Assembly: GCA_027031565.1 (NCBI GenBank)
Contig: JALVPX010000151.1
Location: 1-13,117, forward strand
Reading direction: 5' to 3'
DNA: 13,117 nt
Source: Deltaproteobacteria bacterium
GTDB lineage: Bacteria > Desulfobacterota > Dissulfuribacteria > Dissulfuribacterales > JALVPX01
Of the stretch, positions 5,975 through 12,359 are shown in pieces. The translations under genes were made by a program, and so were the position numbers. The stretch's first letter is position 1; the number at the start of each line of letters is the position of its first letter. The notes under the pieces were generated by a model. That model was not told the origin of the DNA, ran no database searches, and saw only the letters and a list, made by a program, of their open reading frames with translations.

Positions 5975-7207
5975 ATGCGTTATTTTTTGATTTGTTTCCT
6001 GATTACTTTTTTTAGTTCATCTGCATATGCAATACTAAGATATGACACGACCATAGATCTCGTGACTGCCTACGATAACAATATTTATTTGTCATCGGAA
6101 AACGAAAAGGAAGACTACCGTAATATAATTATCTTGGGTGTTGGAGCAAATGATGAAACATCTTTACAGGAACTAAGTGCAAGATATAGTTTGAGTTTGA
6201 ATAAATTCTGGAGAAACGAAGTTAATGATTACGCAGGGCACAATCTTGAGTTTGACTTTGAAAGAAAGTTGACCCGCCATATCAGTGTGAGATTTGCAGA
6301 TACTTACTACTTAAGCGAAGAGCCTCTAGAAGAAGATCCTGAAATTACGGCGCTAAGGCGTGAACGCAACAGATATGCCAGAAATAGGGCTGAGGCTGGC
6401 TTATCCTATCAATTCGGCCACGATGATTTTCTGAGAATCAATTATCTGGACAGCAGGCTTCAAAATCAGGCTACAGATGTTGAAGATAGTGTGGAATATG
6501 GACCAATTATAGAGATGACATACTGGTTCAATGTCCATCATGGTATAGATCTTGGTTATTCGTGGAATCGCATCGAATATGAAGAAAGTGATCCATTGAA
6601 AAGAGACCTAATCACAGCTGGTTATAGTTATCGGTACCGTCCTAACACCACATTAACAGTAAACTATAGCTTGGAATTTTTTCATGCCTATGATGAACTC
6701 GATTACAACAATCACATTGTCATGTTAGGTGTTGAACACAGCCTTTCCCCGCAATGGACAATTGGTGGCGCACTGGGACAATTCTTTTGGGATCCTGAGG
6801 CAGGTGATTCTGAGAATGGTCTAGTCTATGAAGCACATATAAGGAGATATTTTGAGAGTACGTCCCTCTCTTTGGCTGGTACTGGCGGTTCCCGGGAGGA
6901 ATATACTGACGCTGAAAGTCGAGGTTTTACAAAATACAGATCCCTTAATTTAAGTATGGATCATGAAGTTAGCTCCAGAACGAGGATTAATCTTAATGTA
7001 AACTATCATCACGAAAAGACCTTGAGCCGGGAATTTTTGAGGGATGATATCTGGTCGTATAGCGGAAATATTTCTTACCGTCTCTACCGTTGGTTGACCT
7101 GTTCTTTCGAACTTAGTCAACGCGAGCGCAATTCCTCCGATCCACTGCGTGAATATAGAGATTTTACAGCCTCAATAAGGTTACAAGGCGTATACGAATG
7201 GAGATAG
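5975..7207 (+). CDS. Outer-membrane beta-barrel protein of the exopolysaccharide system (TIGR03016-like)
   Basis: Residues 1-19 are a signal peptide ending in the AYA cleavage motif. The remaining 391 residues are rich in alternating aromatic/hydrophobic and polar stretches typical of transmembrane beta-strands (for example LITAGYSYRYRPNTTLTVNY and RSLNLSMDHEV). The chain runs as strands to the end, VYEWR. No lipobox, helix or catalytic motif is seen. It resembles the PEP-CTERM/XrtA-associated outer-membrane proteins by position, length and composition, though homology cannot be proven by eye. The gene follows the OPX gene by 32 bp and precedes the chain-length gene by 6 bp. A role as the outer-membrane porin for the polymer is inferred from the OPX protein lacking a membrane-spanning end. 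The ribosome site AAGGGTG is modest. Base composition is more AT-rich than in neighbours. Confidence 0.8.
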   Translation: MRYFLICFLITFFSSSAYAILRYDTTIDLVTAYDNNIYLSSENEKEDYRNIIILGVGANDETSLQELSARYSLSLNKFWRNEVNDYAGHNLEFDFERKLTRHISVRFADTYYLSEEPLEEDPEITALRRERNRYARNRAEAGLSYQFGHDDFLRINYLDSRLQNQATDVEDSVEYGPIIEMTYWFNVHHGIDLGYSWNRIEYEESDPLKRDLITAGYSYRYRPNTTLTVNYSLEFFHAYDELDYNNHIVMLGVEHSLSPQWTIGGALGQFFWDPEAGDSENGLVYEAHIRRYFESTSLSLAGTGGSREEYTDAESRGFTKYRSLNLSMDHEVSSRTRINLNVNYHHEKTLSREFLRDDIWSYSGNISYRLYRWLTCSFELSQRERNSSDPLREYRDFTASIRLQGVYEWR

Positions 7208-7213
7208 ATTGTC

Positions 7214-8827
7214 ATGATTAATCAAGGTAACGATGCAGGTTCCCAGTTTGCCTTTGAACAATATTTGTATTTTCTCCTACGTAGGAAATGGCTGATTATC
7301 TATGTGGCTGTGCCTTTTTTGCTGGCAGGAATATTGTTTTGCTTGGTGTCTCCCAAAAGATACAGAACGAGTACAACTATTGTGGTAGTGCCACAAAAGG
7401 TTCCGGAAGCTTATGTAAGAACCACGGTTACCGGGGATGTGAGCGAGCGGATTGAAGGTATATGGCAGGCAGTAACCAGCAGGACAAATCTGGAAAAGGT
7501 GATCTTTGATTTTAATTTGTATCCTGAATTGCGTTCATTTCTTCCCATGGAGAGTGTAGTAGAACATATGAGACGGCATATTGATATTAGTCGCCCCAGA
7601 TCAGCTAGAAGAACAGCATTTGTACTCTCCTATGAGGGTAAGGATCCAGTCTTGATTACAAAAGTTGCAAATGCTCTGGCCAATATGTTTGTGGAAGAAA
7701 ATCTCAAACTTAGAGAATCCCAAGCCAAAAGCACAGCAGAGTTTCTGGCTACACAATTGGAGACCGTAGCTCGAGAGCTCAAACAGAGGGAAGAGGCGTT
7801 AAAGGAATACAAAACGGCCCACATGGGTGAACTGCCGGAGCAAAGGCAAAGTAATTTGGCAATGCTTGATCGTTTGACTCAGCAATTAGAGACGATCCAG
7901 GAAAATCTTAGAAGAGCAGAGGACAGAAAGCTTCTTTTGCAGCGACAATTAGTTGATGAGCGGGAAAATGCAATGAGAAGACTCGCCACCTCTGGCACAT
8001 TTAATACATCCAGCGGGTCTGGTCGAAGTAATGATGGCACAGTAACTGTGGATGATCTGCGAGCAAAGTTAAAAGCCTTGCGCAATAGATACACCGATGA
8101 ACATCCAGACGTGATAGCTCTAAAACGCCTTTTGGCAGAGCTTCAGCGTCAAGGAGTGGAGAATAGCGTTGCTAATAAACAAAGTAATGGCGATAAACCA
8201 ATTGGAAACGAGGTGGTTGATAGTCCTGTAATTTCAGGTCTGAAATACCAGATTAAAGGTATAGAATTAGAAATTAAGGCATTAAATGAAGAAAGCAGAA
8301 AGATTCGCAGAGAGATAGCCAAATATCAACAAAGGGTGGAGGCTGCACCCAAAAGAGAACAGGAATTGTTGGATTTGACCAGAGATTACAACAACTTGAG
8401 AGATACTTATCAAGATCTTCTGAGAAGAAAGATTGAAGCAGAACAGGCCCAGGCGCTTGAACAAAAACAAAAGGGGGAGCAGTTTAGAATAGTTGATCCT
8501 GCCAGGATACCTGAAAGACCGTTTAAACCTGATGTGCGCAAAATATTGCTGCTTAGCATCGTGGTTGGGTTTGGTGCAGGTATAGGGCTCTCCTTTTTGA
8601 TAGAGTATTGGCGCAAACCTTTTTACGACCCTGATCATATTGAAAAAACGTTGAACCTACCTGTCTTAGCAAGCATACCTTATTTGTTATCCCCTACAGA
8701 GAAACGTAGAAAACGCGTCAAGACCTTTTGTCTGACAGCAGGTGCATGTTTGAGTTATTCAGTAGTTGGGGTGTTGGCTTTGCTGCTTTGGCGTAAAGGC
8801 GTAGGTTTTTTGTCCGGAATGTTTTAG
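7214..8827 (+). CDS. Wzz-type polysaccharide chain-length determinant (XrtA-system type)
   Basis: An inner-membrane polysaccharide co-polymerase, 537 residues, that sets polymer length together with the polymerase and the tyrosine kinase. A short cytoplasmic N-terminus precedes TM1 (about 26-46). The periplasmic part holds the Wzz domain and two long coiled-coil stretches (about 162-258 and 343-422), with the family motif YTDEHPDVIALKRLL (293-307). The proline-rich PARIPERPFKPD (429-440) precedes TM2 (about 443-464). The segment IEKTLNLPVLASIP (476-489) is characteristic of Wzz/kinase fusions just before the kinase, but here no kinase follows in the same chain. Instead a third hydrophobic segment (about 505-526) ends the protein. 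The kinase is a separate gene two positions downstream. The ATG at 7214 has GGAGA (7200-7204) 9 nt upstream, overlapping the previous stop. Only 3 bp separate it from the next gene. Confidence 0.92.
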   Translation: MINQGNDAGSQFAFEQYLYFLLRRKWLIIYVAVPFLLAGILFCLVSPKRYRTSTTIVVVPQKVPEAYVRTTVTGDVSERIEGIWQAVTSRTNLEKVIFDFNLYPELRSFLPMESVVEHMRRHIDISRPRSARRTAFVLSYEGKDPVLITKVANALANMFVEENLKLRESQAKSTAEFLATQLETVARELKQREEALKEYKTAHMGELPEQRQSNLAMLDRLTQQLETIQENLRRAEDRKLLLQRQLVDERENAMRRLATSGTFNTSSGSGRSNDGTVTVDDLRAKLKALRNRYTDEHPDVIALKRLLAELQRQGVENSVANKQSNGDKPIGNEVVDSPVISGLKYQIKGIELEIKALNEESRKIRREIAKYQQRVEAAPKREQELLDLTRDYNNLRDTYQDLLRRKIEAEQAQALEQKQKGEQFRIVDPARIPERPFKPDVRKILLLSIVVGFGAGIGLSFLIEYWRKPFYDPDHIEKTLNLPVLASIPYLLSPTEKRRKRVKTFCLTAGACLSYSVVGVLALLLWRKGVGFLSGMF

Positions 8828-8830
8828 CCC

Positions 8831-9784
8831 ATGTACACCCGATATTATGGATTAAAAGAACAGCCTTTCAGTATTACACCTGATCCTAGATTCCTTTACC
8901 TGAGTGACAAGCACGAAGAAGGTCTGGCAAGTTTGGCTTATGGTATTTCGCAGAGGAAAGGTTTTGTTGTAATCACCGGAGAGGTTGGTACAGGGAAAAC
9001 AACCATCATTAGGGCCTTAATAGATAAGATTGATCAGCGAGTGAGGCTGGCATTCATATCCAATCCAACACTTTCAAAAAAGGAGTTTTATATTTTATTA
9101 GCTGAGGCGTATCAGCTTGGTTCTGTGACAAACAAGGCTCAATTTTTAATTAAGTTTGTCAAGTTTTTAGAAAAGGCCTACTGTTCTGGCGAAAACGTGG
9201 TCGTAATCATTGACGAAGCGCACAAACTCTCTTCTGAATTGTTGGAAGAGATTCGACTTTTATCTAATATGGAAACCCCGCACCACAAATTGGTGAATAT
9301 AATTTTGGTTGGCCAGCCAGAGCTCGACAAAAAATTAAATGAACCGGGCTTGTTGCCCTTGCGGCAGAGAATAAATCTGAACTTCAAGTTACTGCCCTTA
9401 GATCAGAATGAAACAAAAGAATATATTGCAGTTCGTCTAAAAAAAGCAGGAGCTGTAGATGCCAAGATTTTTACTGCCGATGCCAAGGAGTTGATTTACA
9501 AATATACAAGGGGTATACCCCGGCTCATCAATGTATTGGCGGATCATACCATGCTAAGTGGTTATGTTAAGAACTTAAAAATAATTGATAATCAGGTCGT
9601 AGAGGAATGTGCAAAAGAACTTGAGTTTGACAATCGGTTTTCCGAATCAGAGAAAAATGGCGTGAAAGATGTCAAGACAGCAACTAAATGGAAAAAATCC
9701 CCCTTTTTTTATATTCAAATGGTCATTTTGTTTGTTTTAATTGCTATAGCCGTGATGCTTCTTTGGCAGGAAACTCTTGAATAG
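8831..9784 (+). CDS. ExeA/GspA-like AAA ATPase with C-terminal membrane anchor (XrtA-associated ATPase type)
   Basis: A 317-residue P-loop ATPase. It begins with MYTRYYGLKEQPFSITPDPR, typical of the ExeA/GspA and XrtA-associated ATPases. Walker A is GEVGTGKTT (50-58), Walker B is VVVIIDEAH (123-131), a sensor-like region is NIILVGQPEL (156-165), and an arginine-containing RQRINLNF follows (178-185). After the AAA part, 292-312 is a hydrophobic helix, so the protein is likely bound to the inner membrane with the ATPase in the cytoplasm. ExeA-type relatives often carry a peptidoglycan-binding tail, which is absent here. Such ATPases are constant members of XrtA exopolysaccharide loci, but their task is not established; powering or assembling the envelope export machinery is a guess. 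The start is 3 bp after the Wzz stop with a weak ribosome site, suggesting translational coupling. Confidence 0.9.
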   Translation: MYTRYYGLKEQPFSITPDPRFLYLSDKHEEGLASLAYGISQRKGFVVITGEVGTGKTTIIRALIDKIDQRVRLAFISNPTLSKKEFYILLAEAYQLGSVTNKAQFLIKFVKFLEKAYCSGENVVVIIDEAHKLSSELLEEIRLLSNMETPHHKLVNIILVGQPELDKKLNEPGLLPLRQRINLNFKLLPLDQNETKEYIAVRLKKAGAVDAKIFTADAKELIYKYTRGIPRLINVLADHTMLSGYVKNLKIIDNQVVEECAKELEFDNRFSESEKNGVKDVKTATKWKKSPFFYIQMVILFVLIAIAVMLLWQETLE

Positions 9785-9803
9785 GTTTGAATAAGGAAAA
9801 TTA

Positions 9804-10655
9804 ATGGGTAAAATAGCAGATGCCTTGAAAAAGGCCGGAAGGCCAATAGATGAAGAGAGAACAACTGGCAGAGTGTTGCCAAAGGTCAATAGGGCACTTG
9901 ATCTCTCCGTACAGCGGGATTCCACACAAACATTGATCGATGAAATGAAAGATGAAATTCATGGCGCCATAGATCCAAAATTGGTTGTGTTCCATCAACC
10001 AGATTCCCTTCCTGCTGAAAATTTCAAGATCTTAAGATCGCAAATAATTTATCCTGAAGATGGGCTACCAAAACGTTCGGTCCTGGTTACCTCTGCATTG
10101 GAACAAGAAGGAAAGACGTTTGTGGCGTGCAATCTGGCAATGAGTATTGCCCAAGGGCTGGATCCTTACTGTCTGTTGATCGATGGTGATCTGAGACGTC
10201 CCGCAGTTCATAAAATGGTGGGCGTATCACCAGATAAACGTGGTTTGGCCGATTTTTTGATGACTGGTGAACCATTAGGATCGTTTTTGGTCAAAACAGA
10301 TATCACCAAGCTGACTGTATTGCCAGCTGGTCATATACCCCGCAACCCTGCGGAATTGTTGACATCATCTAATATGAAAGCCCTGCTCAAGGAGGCAAAA
10401 AATCGATATCAAGACAGGTTTGTCGTGCTTGATTCACCGCCAGTGAACCTTGCTTCTGAAACGCGGGATCTAGCCCTTAGCGTTGATACCGTGATTTTTG
10501 TAGTTAGATATGGAAAAACAAGCATGGACGCTGTTCAAGAGGCAATAGAAAAAATAGGCCGTGAACGTATATTGGGTATAGTTTTCAACGGTTTCGAGAT
10601 CACCCCCAGGAAATATTCTTATTACAAAAGAGACTACAGTTACTCTTCCAAATAG
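9804..10655 (+). CDS. BY-type tyrosine autokinase of the exopolysaccharide system
   Basis: A cytoplasmic bacterial tyrosine kinase of 283 residues, encoded separately from its membrane partner Wzz. Walker A is the unusual SALEQEGKT (97-105), where many relatives have a glycine-rich loop. Walker A' is LLIDGDLRRP (124-133) and Walker B is FVVLDSPP (206-213). The C-terminus is a tyrosine cluster with Tyr271, 273, 274, 278 and 280, the sites expected to be autophosphorylated in trans within a ring. The first 60 or so residues are a linker without a membrane segment. In this family, cycles of phosphorylation control the assembly and activity of the co-polymerase. The gene starts at ATG 9804 with AAGGA upstream, 19 bp after the ATPase stop. 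It matches the XrtA-associated kinase arrangement. The kinase could also phosphorylate other proteins. Confidence 0.93.
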   Translation: MGKIADALKKAGRPIDEERTTGRVLPKVNRALDLSVQRDSTQTLIDEMKDEIHGAIDPKLVVFHQPDSLPAENFKILRSQIIYPEDGLPKRSVLVTSALEQEGKTFVACNLAMSIAQGLDPYCLLIDGDLRRPAVHKMVGVSPDKRGLADFLMTGEPLGSFLVKTDITKLTVLPAGHIPRNPAELLTSSNMKALLKEAKNRYQDRFVVLDSPPVNLASETRDLALSVDTVIFVVRYGKTSMDAVQEAIEKIGRERILGIVFNGFEITPRKYSYYKRDYSYSSK

Positions 10656-10670
10656 AGGTTCTACCTATCC

Positions 10671-12059
10671 TTGTTTAAAGTTTTTGGAAAGACATACCCC
10701 CTGAGAAAGTTGATTCTTTTCATTTGGGAAGGTTTGTTTTTGTTTCTCCTGTTAATTGGAACCGACCTTTTGATTCACAATAAGGATGTATCAATATTTA
10801 GAAGTGCCTTTCCTTGGATCCGGTACATTCTCGTTGTAACAATCTGTCTTTTGGCCCTTTATTATCGGGATCTTTATACATTTAGGGCCAAGATAGATTA
10901 TCTCGACATGACTACCAGATTGCTTCAGGCGCTAGGTGGTTCTTCTATCATTTTGGGTTCGATATTTTTTGTTATACCTGTTTTAACCCCTGAGCGCTGG
11001 GCATTTATCGCTACGATCGTGATTTTTATAATGACGAGCAGTCTTTGGCGATATTTATACCTTACCATATTGAAACAGCATTGGTTTGCCACGCCGGTCT
11101 TTTTGGTTGCTTCAGGGGCATTGGCGGAAACATTGCTTGATGAAATCAGGGAGAACGCGGATTGTGGGTTTCGAATATCTGGTATTGCCTGGCCTAATAT
11201 GCCTGAAAATGTCATAGTAGATTCCAAAATCCCCGTGTTTGATTCCTATGACAACCTTTATGAAAATGTCATCCGAGTTGGTGCCCAGAAGGTGATAGGT
11301 GCCTTTGATGAAAAACGCGGTCTGCTTCCTGTAAAAGAGCTCCTGCGATGCAGGATGAGTGGTATACCTGTGGTGGAAGGAGAAACCTTTTATGAGAACC
11401 TCACTGGCAAAATCTTAGTTGAAAAGATCAATCCCAGTTGGCTTATCTTTCACGAAGGGTTTCAGAAGGACTGGGCCACCTTGTCGGGCAAAAAGGTCAT
11501 AGGTGGAATTTGCTCCTTTATTGGCCTCACTCTTTTATCACCCTTGATTTTGATAGTCGCTGTTTTGATAAAAATTGATTCTTCTGGCCCGATTTTTTTC
11601 AGGCAGGAACGGGTTGGCAAGGATGGCAAGACCTTTGTTTTGGTCAAGTTCAGGTCCATGACCACCGATGCTGAAAAAGAGGGAGCAAAATGGGCCACGG
11701 AAAATGATCAGCGCGTGACGAGGGTTGGCCGGATAATTAGAAAACTAAGGATCGATGAAATTCCTCAGATGTGGAACGTCCTGAAAGGAGAAATGAGCTT
11801 TGTAGGTCCTCGCCCGGAACGCCCGGAATTTGTAAAGGAGCTGGCTGAAAAGATTCCCTATTATGAACAGCGTCACACTGTGCAGCCCGGTATAACTGGA
11901 TGGGCCCAGATTAATTATCCGTATGGGGCCTCAGTTGAAGACGCTCTGGAAAAGCTCAAGTATGACCTATATTACATAAAGCACATGTGCGTTTTGCTTG
12001 ACCTTTACATCATACTCAAGACTGTAAAGACGATCTTATTCAGAGAAGGGTCCCGCTGA
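10671..12059 (+). CDS. Exopolysaccharide polyprenyl-phosphate glycosylphosphotransferase
   Basis: Transfers a sugar-1-phosphate from a nucleotide sugar to undecaprenyl phosphate, the first step of repeat-unit assembly at the inner membrane. The protein has 462 residues. Four N-terminal membrane segments lie at about 12-34, 47-66, 84-103 and 108-130. A soluble nucleotide-binding-like region spans about 140-250. A re-entrant hydrophobic helix (about 275-300) precedes the catalytic bacterial sugar transferase domain with FRQERVGKDGK (310-320), VKFRSM (325-330), LRIDEIPQMWNVLKGEMSFV (359-378), GPRPERPEF (379-387) and QPGITGWAQINY (405-416). The start is a TTG at 10671, giving MFKVFGKTYPLRK as in relatives. 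Its only ribosome site is AGAGG (10654-10658), 12 nt ahead and overlapping the kinase stop, so translation is probably weak or coupled. The 3' end overlaps the opposing HU/IHF gene by 24 bp. The sugar cannot be told from sequence. Confidence 0.93.
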   Translation: MFKVFGKTYPLRKLILFIWEGLFLFLLLIGTDLLIHNKDVSIFRSAFPWIRYILVVTICLLALYYRDLYTFRAKIDYLDMTTRLLQALGGSSIILGSIFFVIPVLTPERWAFIATIVIFIMTSSLWRYLYLTILKQHWFATPVFLVASGALAETLLDEIRENADCGFRISGIAWPNMPENVIVDSKIPVFDSYDNLYENVIRVGAQKVIGAFDEKRGLLPVKELLRCRMSGIPVVEGETFYENLTGKILVEKINPSWLIFHEGFQKDWATLSGKKVIGGICSFIGLTLLSPLILIVAVLIKIDSSGPIFFRQERVGKDGKTFVLVKFRSMTTDAEKEGAKWATENDQRVTRVGRIIRKLRIDEIPQMWNVLKGEMSFVGPRPERPEFVKELAEKIPYYEQRHTVQPGITGWAQINYPYGASVEDALEKLKYDLYYIKHMCVLLDLYIILKTVKTILFREGSR

Positions 12060-12359
12060 GGCCAGGTTGTTAAGCCATTTTCCAGGCTTAAAAATAATGC
12101 GGTAATTGGGGGGACATATTGTATATTTTTTGGTCTTCGGATTAACGAATTCCCTGCCTTTCTGTTTATGGAGGGAAAAAGAGCCGAATCCCCTTATTTC
12201 GATTCTTCTTCCTTCGGTTAGGGCCTCAGACATGGCAAAAAAAATTATGTCAACTACGGTATTGATGTCCTTTTTCAGGTGTGCAGGGAAATTCCTGTGT
12301 ATGCGCATGGCAAGTTCATTTTTCAGTATGGTGGAACCATTTGTTTTTTCATTGCCCAT
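12036..12359 (-). CDS. HU/IHF-family nucleoid DNA-binding protein (IHF-beta-like)
   Basis: A 107-residue DNA-bending protein of the HU/IHF family. The core has ILKNELAMRI (11-20), an alpha-helical body, GRRIEIRGFGSFSL (50-63), the DNA-intercalating arm with the conserved proline in REFVNPKTKKY (69-79), and IIFKPGK (88-94). The RIEIRGFGSF wording is nearer to IHF beta than to HU. Compared with the usual 90-100 residues it has about ten extra N-terminal residues and a short non-conserved tail (SAGPFSE). The tail is encoded by DNA that overlaps the end of the glycosylphosphotransferase gene on the other strand. The ATG at 12359 overlaps the sppA 3' end by 11 bp and has GGGAGGAG about 10 nt upstream within sppA, so the two genes are probably co-transcribed and coupled. 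IHF-like proteins commonly assist sigma-54 promoters. Confidence 0.9.
   Translation of the reverse strand: MGNEKTNGSTILKNELAMRIHRNFPAHLKKDINTVVDIIFFAMSEALTEGRRIEIRGFGSFSLHKQKGREFVNPKTKKYTICPPNYRIIFKPGKWLNNLASAGPFSE

Noticed and set aside
12070..12091. Perfect 7-bp hairpin (TTAAGCC, 8-nt loop, GGCTTAA) shortly after the operon's last stop codon
   Set aside because: It lies inside the HU/IHF coding sequence and has no T-run after it on either strand, so I do not call it a terminator.
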